Positions 7,657-13,076 of a DNA stretch of 17,717 nt are shown in pieces; the stretch's first letter is position 1; the number at the start of each line of letters is the position of its first letter. This DNA is from an uncultured Pelosinus sp. (GTDB taxonomy: Bacteria; Bacillota; Negativicutes; Sporomusales; Acetonemataceae), in assembly GCA_900542835.1 (NCBI GenBank), contig UQPB01000058.1, positions 1-17,717 of the forward strand. Reading direction: 5' to 3'. The position numbers and the translations under genes are program-made. Under the pieces are notes generated by a model. It did no database searches. It was not told the DNA's origin and worked only from the letters and a program-made list of their open reading frames with translations.

Positions 7657-8508
7657 TTGTCAACGTCGGCCGGCTGTTTGGAGCGGATCAGGGAAATGTA
7701 TTCGGCTTTAAATAAACAAGAACAAAAAGCCGCCAGGCTGATTTTGGAAAATCCCCAGAAAATTATCCACGATTCCATCACCGAACTGGCCAACAATAGC
7801 CAGGTCAGTGACACAACCGTATTTCGCCTCTGCCAGAAACTAGGCTATAAAGGCTTTCAGGATCTGAAAATCAACTTGGCGCTGGCAGTTATTGAGCCAA
7901 TCAAAAACATTAATGAAGAAATTAACGAGAGCGACGACATGTACATCATTATGCAAAAACTCCTGCACCAGAATCTTCACAACCTGGAGGAAACCATCAG
8001 GATCAATGGCAGCGGCGCACTGGAGGCCGCCGTTGATCTGCTGCTGCCGGCGAATCAGCTGCTCTTTTTCGGCATGGCCGGTTCCGGCGCGCTGGCGGTG
8101 GATGCCTGCCACAAATTTACTAAGACCGGGATTCGCTCTGTCGTTCATACCGATTTTCACTGGCAGGTAATCGCGGCGGCGCTGGCCGGCCCCGGCGACG
8201 TCATCATCGCCATCTCCAACTCCGGCAGCAATAAAGAAATCATCGAATCGCTCAGACTGGCCCGCAAAAATCAGGCAAAAATCATTACCGTTACCGGCAA
8301 CGCCATTTCACCGATAGCCAAAGTCAGCGATGTTTTGCTCGTTTCCTACGCCAAGGGCGACATGTTCCGCAGTGAGGCCGCCGGCTCCCGAATAACCGCT
8401 TTAATGCTGATCGACTGTCTGACACTGGCGGTTAGCTTAAAACGCAAAGATGAAACGTTGCAGGCGCTTCGGAAAGTCAGGGAAGGAATTGCGCTGACAC
8501 GTTATTGA
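7657..8508 (+). CDS. RpiR/MurR-family transcriptional regulator (HTH plus SIS domain)
   Basis: Regulator of 283 aa. The N-terminal HTH_6 domain (about 1-77) has its helix-turn-helix around 40-71 (SITELANNSQVSDTTVFRLC, then GYKGFQDLK). The C-terminal SIS sugar-phosphate-binding domain (about 125-255) contains FFGMAGSGALAVDA and the SIS signature AISNSGSNKEIIE. Such proteins sense phosphosugars and control adjacent catabolic operons, here presumably the divergent TRAP/kinase/aldolase operon, with a phosphorylated sugar acid as effector (inference). Start choice: AAGGAGGG at 7643-7650 precedes a TTG at 7657. The upstream in-frame ATG at 7585 has no ribosome site and would add 24 residues not typical of the family. 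The gene ends near a bidirectional terminator. Confidence 0.92.
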   Translation: MSTSAGCLERIREMYSALNKQEQKAARLILENPQKIIHDSITELANNSQVSDTTVFRLCQKLGYKGFQDLKINLALAVIEPIKNINEEINESDDMYIIMQKLLHQNLHNLEETIRINGSGALEAAVDLLLPANQLLFFGMAGSGALAVDACHKFTKTGIRSVVHTDFHWQVIAAALAGPGDVIIAISNSGSNKEIIESLRLARKNQAKIITVTGNAISPIAKVSDVLLVSYAKGDMFRSEAAGSRITALMLIDCLTLAVSLKRKDETLQALRKVREGIALTRY

Positions 8509-8560
8509 TTAAAGCCGCCGTTCCGGCCGGAATGAAGCGATTGCAGCCGGAAGCGGGCGC

Positions 8561-8605
8561 AAAAAAACGAGGCTGTCTAAACGCGCTGCGGCGTTTAAAC
8601 AGCCT
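8561..8605. terminator. Bidirectional terminator between convergent genes
   Basis: A 15-bp stem with one mismatch (8570-8584 with 8591-8605) encloses a 6-nt loop. On the minus strand it is followed by CG and seven T, so it is a strong terminator for the 197-aa protein gene. On the plus strand the hairpin lies about 60 nt after the regulator stop codon but has no good T-tract. Confidence 0.8.
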
Positions 8606-8652
8606 TACAAAATTAACTGCGGCGGGCGGCAAGGGTGTATCTTCCACCCTGC

Positions 8653-9246
8653 TTACGCCGATAAATTTACGGTTAGCGGCAGTTCACTGCTCTCATAAGC
8701 CTGGGAAGCCGCAGCCAGCTGCCGCCCCAGAACGCTGCTCTGATCAGTTCCGGCAGCGTCGTTCGTTTCCGCTGCAGTCCCGTCAGCGGTCAACAGTGTC
8801 TGCATCGCCGTCAGATCGGTGTCTGTTACCGTTCCCGCCTTCACTTTCTCCAGAAAATCAGAAATGGCAAACTGCAGTTCATCATCAGTCTCCGCCTCCG
8901 CCTCCGCCACCGGTGGCGGAGGCGGAGGCGAGTTGCGCAGAGCCGCCTGCATAGCGCTGATATCGCTGTCCTCAACCGTGCCGGACTGAACTTTTTCCAA
9001 AAGACGATCAACCTCGCCACTGTCGTCAACGCTTGCTGTCATCTGACTCCCGCCAGACAGTGCCGTCAACATCGCCAGCATTGTTGCCGAATCGGTTTCA
9101 GTGACTTTGCTGACACTGTCGTCACTGTTCGCGGTAGTGGCTTCTTCAGTACTCGTCAGGCTGAACGCGCTGCTGGCAGCGCTTGAGCCATGCGTCTTTA
9201 AATATTCCCACCAATCCAAACTGCTGCTGATTGCTGAAATACTCAT
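8653..9246 (-). CDS. Hypothetical protein with duplicated segment and PPPPPP/AEAEAE linker
   Basis: Not assigned to a named family. The protein has 197 aa, is acidic, rich in Ser, Thr, Ala and Asp, and has no signal peptide or membrane segment. The N terminus MSISAISSSLDWWEYLK recalls small Firmicutes proteins of unknown role. Two copies of one segment are clear: LLEKVQSGTVEDSDISAMQA (82-101) and FLEKVKAGTVTDTDLTAMQT (131-150). They are separated by six prolines (107-112) and VAEAEAE. The Asp-rich loops in each copy faintly suggest metal binding, but no full EF-hand is present. The linker is encoded by a 38-bp palindrome. Start choice: the frame is open to 9390, but the ATG at 9246 follows AAGGGGGA at about 10 nt. 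The upstream residues look like non-coding DNA. Confidence 0.7.
   Translation of the reverse strand: MSISAISSSLDWWEYLKTHGSSAASSAFSLTSTEEATTANSDDSVSKVTETDSATMLAMLTALSGGSQMTASVDDSGEVDRLLEKVQSGTVEDSDISAMQAALRNSPPPPPPVAEAEAETDDELQFAISDFLEKVKAGTVTDTDLTAMQTLLTADGTAAETNDAAGTDQSSVLGRQLAAASQAYESSELPLTVNLSA
8893..8930. repeat. Perfect 38-bp palindrome inside a coding region
   Basis: Positions 8893-8911 are the exact reverse complement of 8912-8930, centred on ACCGGT with no loop. Each arm is built of CCGCCT/AGGCGG-type units. Read on the coding (minus) strand, one arm encodes prolines and the other encodes VAEAEAE. It falls exactly in the linker between the two duplicated segments of the 197-aa protein. 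Confidence 0.95.
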
Positions 9247-9300
9247 AAGCCTGTCCCCCTTAGCCCATTTAGTATCAGTATCGCACGCTTTGCTTGGATT

Positions 9301-9327
9301 CTGATTTGAAATCAGCAAAAATTGCTG
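9301..9327. promoter_or_regulatory. Two overlapping operator-like palindromes upstream of the 197-aa gene
   Basis: CTGATTTGAAATCAG (9301-9315) is a perfect 7-1-7 dyad. CAGCAAAAATTGCTG (9313-9327) is a perfect 6-3-6 dyad that shares CAG with the first. They lie 55-81 bp before the start of the minus-strand 197-aa gene and about 140 bp before the divergent FlxA-like gene. They may bind a regulator, or form small RNA stems. No promoter could be placed with confidence. Confidence 0.45.
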
Positions 9328-9468
9328 CAGAAACAGCGATGAGCCAAAGGAAGCGGCGATTCTCTCCGAATTAAATTGATCCTGAGGCAAAAGAATAGGA
9401 TTTTTTGTTGTTGCACTTAAGCACTATTTAAGTTTTATCAGCGATAATAAAAATAAAAAGGAGTTTTT

Positions 9469-9759
9469 ATGAACATCGCATCGGTAAGCAGCGCTTCTTT
9501 CCAGACAACAGCGTCTACTCAAGTCTTACAAAACTTAGAAGCCAAAGAAAAGCAGCTTCAAGAAGAGATAAAAAAATTACAACAGCAGACATCTGACGCA
9601 AACCGTACTCAAGTCAAACAGTTACAACAACAATTAGCACAAATCCAACAGCAAATCTCCTATCAAGAGCAAAACGCCGGCTCTGCCGCAACCAGCAGCA
9701 CCGCGTCCGCTATAACTGCCGGTCCGGCCTATACGGTAGAAATTAGCCAACAGCAGTGA
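9469..9759 (+). CDS. FlxA-like small coiled-coil protein
   Basis: A 96-aa protein. The central part (about 20-70) is a Gln/Lys/Leu-rich coiled coil with heptads such as LEAKEKQLQEEIKKLQQQ and KQLQQQLAQIQQQ, flanked by Ser/Thr/Ala-rich ends. This matches the FlxA-like family of short coiled-coil proteins; their function is unclear, although E. coli flxA is in the flagellar regulon. AAGGAG lies 6 nt before the ATG. The gene is more AT-rich and uses more CAA and AAA codons than its neighbours. It is divergent from the 197-aa gene and convergent, with 37 nt between, with the 94-aa gene. No terminator was seen after it. Confidence 0.7.
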   Translation: MNIASVSSASFQTTASTQVLQNLEAKEKQLQEEIKKLQQQTSDANRTQVKQLQQQLAQIQQQISYQEQNAGSAATSSTASAITAGPAYTVEISQQQ

Positions 9760-9796
9760 GCCTGACGGGTTACTAATTGCTTGGAGCTAAACAAAG

Positions 9797-10081
9797 TCAC
9801 TGTACAACTCTGCATATTTTTTCGGCATTTTCCCGGCCAATAGACGCTTCCATGAGTTCGCTCCACTTCTGGTTGCTTTCATCTTCGTGAAAAAACTGCA
9901 AATACAAATCCGCAATGGACATGACTATTTTTTGCTCACGTATGGTTAAACCAGCCTCTGCCACTACAACCGCCACCGCCTCGCCGGCTTGAGCAATTAA
10001 AGCTTGCCGGCTTGCCGGTTGTGATTCAATGATTGCCGGCAGTGAGTTTGCGATAGCAACTTGTTTCCGGTTAATAGACAT
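9797..10081 (-). CDS. Hypothetical protein, 94 aa
   Basis: Not recognised. A soluble protein, mostly helical in appearance, with no signal peptide or membrane segment. The N-terminal half is Ala/Val-rich (QAGEAVAVVVAEAG). The C-terminal half is amphipathic and acidic, with FFHEDESNQKWSELMEAS. The coding call rests on GGGAGGG 9 nt before the ATG, a full open frame and balanced composition. A TATAAT at 10130-10135 on the minus strand could be a -10 box, but no good -35 was found. The 294 nt between this start and the next upstream gene hold that box, a terminator at 10316-10346 and nothing else I can identify. Confidence 0.6.
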   Translation of the reverse strand: MSINRKQVAIANSLPAIIESQPASRQALIAQAGEAVAVVVAEAGLTIREQKIVMSIADLYLQFFHEDESNQKWSELMEASIGRENAEKICRVVQ

Positions 10082-10315
10082 AGCGATTGCCCTCCCTAGT
10101 ACCGCAATCCGTAGATGACATACGCTATTATTATAAAGTTGCTATCTTTTATTTTTGTTTAGCTGCCGCTGGTCCGATTCAGCAAATGTCTACCGGCAAT
10201 ACGGCATTAGTATTCTTCCGGTATCGGCAAAGCAGGCGGATAATGTCGTATTTCAGGCTGACCGGCTTAAGGGCGCAGGTTTAGCTGGCCTGGCAACACC
10301 GCTAAAAATAGGTAT

Positions 10316-10346
10316 AAAAAAAGCGCCCCTGGCGAGAAGCGCTTTG
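10316..10346 (-). terminator. Terminator after the 39-aa gene
   Basis: On the minus strand, AAAGCGC pairs with GCGCTTT around a 12-nt loop and runs into a T-tract (the plus-strand A-run before 10323). It lies about 30 nt after the stop codon of the small minus-strand gene. Confidence 0.75.
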
Positions 10347-10375
10347 CAGCGAATTCACAAGCCTGTTTACTGTTA

Positions 10376-10495
10376 TCAGTGGTCTTCCTGTTTTTCCGGT
10401 AAGGCTTTCAACAAAGCTTCGAGATCGCGCTTGTGAATCTCGACATTTGCGGCCAAACTATCAAGTAGACTTTTAATTTCTTCTAGCTCGATCAT
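10376..10495 (-). CDS. Small hypothetical protein, 39 aa
   Basis: Below the usual ORF size limit. It encodes MIELEEIKSLLDSLAANVEI followed by a Lys/Leu/Glu-rich helix ending in LPEKQEDH, so a short amphipathic or coiled-coil helix is likely. AAGGGAG lies 9 nt before the ATG at 10495. An in-frame ATG at 10501 would be only 3 nt from the ribosome site. A proper terminator follows. It resembles small regulatory peptides in size, but no Spo0E or SinI signature was seen. No function is proposed. Confidence 0.6.
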   Translation of the reverse strand: MIELEEIKSLLDSLAANVEIHKRDLEALLKALPEKQEDH

Positions 10496-10645
10496 TTGCA
10501 TCTACTCCCTTTTAGGCATCTGTTACCATTTTACCCAAAAGAGCTTTGAATTTCCTTTGAAAACCGGGAGCCGCGCTCACAGTACGGCGCATTCCGCTGA
10601 AACACGCGGCCAACCGCCATTCTGTATTAAGATTTATCTCACTTT

Positions 10646-10677
10646 GTTTTAATCCACGCACCCGCGAACGGCACGCC
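10646..10677 (-). CRISPR. Single decayed CRISPR-like repeat downstream of cas6
   Basis: On the minus strand this 32-mer ends in GGGTGCGTGGATTAAAAC, the classic 3' handle of type I-C/III-like repeats (consensus ...GTGCGTGGATTGAAAC, one change). Aligned without gaps to that 32-nt repeat class from memory, most mismatches fall in the 5' stem arm, so the stem no longer closes fully. It begins 12 nt after the cas6 stop codon, in the same orientation. No second copy is visible in the following 150 nt or elsewhere in the window, so this is a relic or a solo repeat, not an array. Confidence 0.5.
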
Positions 10678-10689
10678 CTACCAATAGCT

Positions 10690-11430
10690 CTACTGCCCCG
10701 CCAGTTCCACACAGCCAAATCCCTGGTTATTCTTGCTGCCGATGCCGGCGTCCACTGCCAATTGCAGCAGTGGCTGCGGCCCGGTCAGTACCAGGGTGCC
10801 GGCATAGGCCTTGATGATCGTCTCTTGATAGACGATCAGTTTCATTTTTTGCAGCCCCAGCGGGCGTACTGCAACCGTTCCCAGCGAATCGCCGCCGGAA
10901 AAGGCATGATGTTTTTTCTGGAGATTCTCGTTGAACAGACGGTTGTAGTCCGGCTCGCCGGGTTGAAAATAAACAGTGAATTGCCGCTCGTCCGGCCGCG
11001 GCATTGTACTGTAAAGCACCGCAGGCGACAGCGTTCTGACAACCGCCCGTTCCCCGTCGACGGTCAGCTGGCGGGTCTGGACCCTGTCGATGAAGACATC
11101 TTGCGTCCCCAGACGCATGCTGCCTCTGGTCATTAGCAGAGTAACCAGCGACTGGCAAAAATCGCCCAGCGGTGAGGAAACCGTCAGCTTAACTTCCCGG
11201 CCAAAGTCGACCATTCTCCTGGTCTTGTCCAGATGATAAGGCCCCTGCAACAGGGAAAAGCAAAACAGCTTAAAGGTGCGGCTGCCATCACTGTAGCCTT
11301 TTTCGTGCAAAAAACTCGCTAAATCAGTATTCAGAGAATGATATAAGGCACTTTGTACAATGTAATTGTAGTTGACCGGCAACACCAGCCCCCTGCCGGC
11401 GGCAACGCGAAAATAGATGTCTACATGCAC
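10690..11430 (-). CDS. cas6: CRISPR-associated endoribonuclease Cas6
   Basis: Metal-independent endoribonuclease that normally cuts CRISPR repeat RNA to make crRNAs. The 246 aa match the Cas6 family length (about 220-260). The N-terminal ferredoxin-like domain holds ALYHSL, FLHEKGY and RTFKLFCFS, which gives Tyr30, His42 and Lys54 as the likely catalytic Tyr/His/Lys. The C-terminal glycine-rich loop GIGSKNNQGFGCVEL (229-243) is the family hallmark. There is no frameshift or stop, so it looks functional. It starts with GTG at 11430, 7 nt after GAGGAGGGG, and overlaps the stop of the upstream HIT/YunG-like gene by 10 nt, so translation is probably coupled. No cas1, cas2, cas3, cas5, cas7 or cas10 is in the window. 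Confidence 0.92.
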   Translation of the reverse strand: MHVDIYFRVAAGRGLVLPVNYNYIVQSALYHSLNTDLASFLHEKGYSDGSRTFKLFCFSLLQGPYHLDKTRRMVDFGREVKLTVSSPLGDFCQSLVTLLMTRGSMRLGTQDVFIDRVQTRQLTVDGERAVVRTLSPAVLYSTMPRPDERQFTVYFQPGEPDYNRLFNENLQKKHHAFSGGDSLGTVAVRPLGLQKMKLIVYQETIIKAYAGTLVLTGPQPLLQLAVDAGIGSKNNQGFGCVELAGQ

Positions 11431-12179
11431 GGCTCTTCCCCTCCTCGTTTGCCTCTGACCGCAAGCGATTGCAGCTTTAACCGGACCCTATTCGCAAGGC
11501 AGTGGTATTGTTCTATCGACGTATCGGAAAATGCCTCCTCACGGCTGGCCGGCAGGTCTTCGTAACCGACCGGTGCGTCAAACTGACTGGCGGTAAAATC
11601 CCAGCGACGGCCGCCGATTGCATTATAAAAATGCCATCCGCCATCGACCCGGGTCTTCAGTATACCGCCGCCTAGTATGTCCTGAACCACCAAAGCCGTA
11701 ACGCCGCACTGTCCCCGCCCCGGATTATCGGCACGCCACTTCCCGGATGTCTCCAGACTCCAGGCAGACCGCAGCAGTTCGTACAGCCTTTCCGGCGCAA
11801 CCGCATGACTTAACAGCTGAGACTGGTTGTCGCCTTCCGCCAGAGCCGCTCTTATCCGCTGCACGGTGTCAGTCACCGGCGGCCCCGGAACCGGGGGCGG
11901 TACCGCGATAGGAATTAGCTGAAAATGAACCGGATAGCCGGGCGCGTGACCATAGCAGCCGACATATATCCGTTCAGATCGGAGAACCTGCCGTAATACG
12001 CCCTGCAGTTGTGCCAGCAGCGGTCCCAGTTCAGCCAGTGCGGCTGGGGACAGACCGGCCAAATCCTCGCTGAACTGCTTGCAGCCGACCGTCAAAGAAC
12101 CCGGCAAAGCCGAATTGATCCGGTGGCTGACAGTCCAATGTACTGTCTCGCAGATAAAGAACGCCTCGGGAATCTCCAC
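11421..12179 (-). CDS. Probable fusion of a degenerate HIT domain and a YunG-like Cys-His-Asp domain
   Basis: A 252-aa two-domain protein. Residues 8-92 resemble the HIT fold (nucleotide hydrolases/transferases): ETVHWTVSHRINSALPGSL, then YPVHFQLIPI in place of the HxHxH motif. The middle, nucleophile position is His85, but the two outer histidines are Pro83 and Gln87. A Pro-rich linker (93-102) follows. Residues about 132-215 resemble B. subtilis YunG: SLETSGKWRADNPGRGQC, then GGWHFYN and RRWDFTASQF. Cys148, His173 and Asp184 look like a thiol-hydrolase (transglutaminase/papain-like) triad. Both assignments are from motif memory. Start choice: GGGAGG lies 7 nt before a GTG at 12179; upstream in-frame codons lie in non-coding leader. 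It is translationally coupled to cas6, suggesting a joint role, unknown. Confidence 0.72.
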   Translation of the reverse strand: MEIPEAFFICETVHWTVSHRINSALPGSLTVGCKQFSEDLAGLSPAALAELGPLLAQLQGVLRQVLRSERIYVGCYGHAPGYPVHFQLIPIAVPPPVPGPPVTDTVQRIRAALAEGDNQSQLLSHAVAPERLYELLRSAWSLETSGKWRADNPGRGQCGVTALVVQDILGGGILKTRVDGGWHFYNAIGGRRWDFTASQFDAPVGYEDLPASREEAFSDTSIEQYHCLANRVRLKLQSLAVRGKRGGEEPCM

Positions 12180-12221
12180 GAATCTTCCTCCCTCTGAAAG
12201 CCAACTTTGAAACCGCAAGTT

Positions 12222-12281
12222 AATCACGAGGTGATTTCGCGTAAGCAAAGGCGGAGGAACGAGGCATACCGGACGTATGCC
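12222..12281. other. Structured leader or repeat-like segment before the HIT/YunG-cas6 genes
   Basis: The stretch between the terminator at 12383 and the start at 12179 has no ORF but holds small hairpins. AATCAC-GAG-GTGATT is at 12222-12236, and GGCATAC-CGGAC-GTATGCC is at 12263-12281. The flanks of the second stem can also pair loosely. It could be a structured 5' leader of the minus-strand operon or a dispersed extragenic element. No riboswitch class was recognised and no promoter could be placed. Confidence 0.4.
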
Positions 12282-12382
12282 GATTGTTACCCGTTTACTT
12301 CTACACCGCAGGCAGGAATCCTCTTGAGGGCAAATTTGACGCATTAGCGCAGTGACAGCCGGCTTATCCCGGCACCTCAAAT

Positions 12383-12409
12383 AAAAAAATCCTGCCGGCT
12401 TCCGGCAAG
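12383..12409 (-). terminator. Terminator of the csoR operon
   Basis: On the minus strand, CTTGCCGG and CCGGCAGG form an 8-bp stem (one G-U pair) around AAG, followed by ATTTTTTT. It begins about 10 nt after the stop codon of the 62-aa membrane protein gene. Confidence 0.85.
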
Positions 12410-12419
12410 ATTTCTCTTT

Positions 12420-12608
12420 TTACGATTTATTTTTTTCGCGCTTATGCAAAGCACGGTCAGTCCATCGCGCGATCAACCGCCGCAGCAGCGGCACAACCGC
12501 CAGCGCCAACGGCAGATAGCTGGCCGCCGCTTTGAACAATGTTCCCGAATGGGCATAACCTGCCGCCGGCGCCGCCAGCAGAACCAAGGTCAGCAGCATA
12601 ATACGCAT
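12420..12608 (-). CDS. Small membrane protein, 62 aa, in the csoR operon
   Basis: Not recognised. The first 20 residues (MRIMLLTLVLLAAPAAGYAH) form a signal peptide or first membrane helix. A second hydrophobic stretch is at about 28-44, then a basic cytoplasmic tail (RRLIARWTDRALHKREKNKS). GGAGG lies 5 nt before the ATG. It starts 12 nt after the csoR stop codon and is followed by a terminator, so CsoR and this protein are the only products of the transcript. Control by a CsoR-type sensor suggests a role in copper or other metal stress, but it lacks the CxxC or dense Met/His motifs of CopZ or CopA. Confidence 0.65.
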   Translation of the reverse strand: MRIMLLTLVLLAAPAAGYAHSGTLFKAAASYLPLALAVVPLLRRLIARWTDRALHKREKNKS

Positions 12609-12620
12609 ATAGGCCTCCTG

Positions 12621-12902
12621 CTATCGAAGATAGCGGTCAATCGCCTCCTGCAAATCGCCAAGGAACTTCTCTTGTTCCCCGTGCTGAACCGCGTGGATCA
12701 GACAATGCTCCAGGTGGTCCTTCAAAATCAGCTTGGCCGTATTGTCAAGCGCCTTGCGGACTGCGGCAATCTGGAGTAAAACCTCCGGACAGTCGCGATT
12801 CTCTGCTACCATTTGCTTGATAGCCCGCACGTGCCCCTCTACTCTGGCCAGTCTGTTGACGACTTGCTTTTGATGGGCATGGGGATGAGTATGGTCAGGC
12901 AA
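12621..12902 (-). CDS. csoR: CsoR/RcnR-family metal-sensing transcriptional repressor
   Basis: An all-helical DNA-binding repressor, 93 aa, the normal family size. The Cu(I)-type ligand triad is complete and correctly spaced: Cys38, His63, Cys67 (25 and 4 residues apart, as in M. tuberculosis CsoR). VNRLARVEGHVRAIKQMV is the family's N-terminal helix. The N terminus MPDHTHPHAH is His-rich, a trait shared with nickel/cobalt sensors such as RcnR and InrS, so nickel cannot be excluded. It starts with TTG at 12902, 7 nt after AGGAGG. It is autoregulated if the palindrome in its own promoter is the operator. No copper ATPase or chaperone gene is adjacent. Confidence 0.92.
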   Translation of the reverse strand: MPDHTHPHAHQKQVVNRLARVEGHVRAIKQMVAENRDCPEVLLQIAAVRKALDNTAKLILKDHLEHCLIHAVQHGEQEKFLGDLQEAIDRYLR

Positions 12903-12920
12903 ATCGACCCCTCCTTCTTC

Positions 12921-12949
12921 ATTATATCCCCCCAGGGGGGATACGTCAA
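12921..12949 (-). promoter_or_regulatory. Sigma-A promoter of csoR with a CsoR-type operator in the spacer
   Basis: On the minus strand, -35 TTGACG (12944-12949) and -10 TATAAT (12921-12926) are separated by exactly 17 bp. The palindrome TATCCCCCCAGGGGGGATA (plus strand, 12925-12943) fills the spacer; it is a perfect 9-1-9 dyad. G/C-tract dyads flanked by TA-rich ends are typical CsoR/RcnR operators. Repressor bound here would block RNA polymerase directly. The leader to the TTG start is only about 12 nt. Confidence 0.88.
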
Positions 12950-13023
12950 TAGCAGCATAAAAACCGGGATTCTCGCGGTACAGGCCTAAAGTTCTTTTGT
13001 CTAATCCACCCTATGGCGTAATA

Positions 13024-13032
13024 TGGTATGAT
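13024..13032 (+). promoter_or_regulatory. Possible extended -10 promoter of mntR
   Basis: TGGTATGAT has the TGn-TATnAT form of an extended -10 element, 44 nt before the mntR start codon. No -35 box stands at the right distance; TTGTCT at 12997-13002 is too far. This is a weak call. Confidence 0.35.
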
Positions 13033-13076
13033 AAAAGCAGCTTCCAGCGGAGCCGGAACAAAGGAGGGCACGGACA

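Noticed and set aside
9417..9447. Sigma-28 (flagellar) promoter before the FlxA-like gene
   Set aside because: The AGCGATAA resembles a -10 (GCCGATAA) and flxA is flagellar in E. coli, but no TAAA -35 stands at about 15 bp; the nearest TTAA/TAAG is 3-4 bp too far.
10087..10436. Plus-strand open frames of 65 and 93 aa between the 94-aa gene and cas6
   Set aside because: No ribosome site and no family resemblance; the longer frame runs through a terminator and over the 39-aa gene on the other strand.
10376..10501. Spo0E-like or SinI-like regulator for the 39-aa protein
   Set aside because: The Spo0E SxxLD signature context and the SinI interface residues are not present; only generic helix character is seen.
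10500..10645. Further CRISPR repeats forming an array after cas6
   Set aside because: Scanning for the GTGGATTRAAAC handle on both strands gave only the one copy at 10646-10677; a GAAACACGCGG run near 10600 is too different.
13022..13076. MntR box in the mntR leader
   Set aside because: No dyad resembling the known MntR operator was found between the -10 candidate and the start codon.
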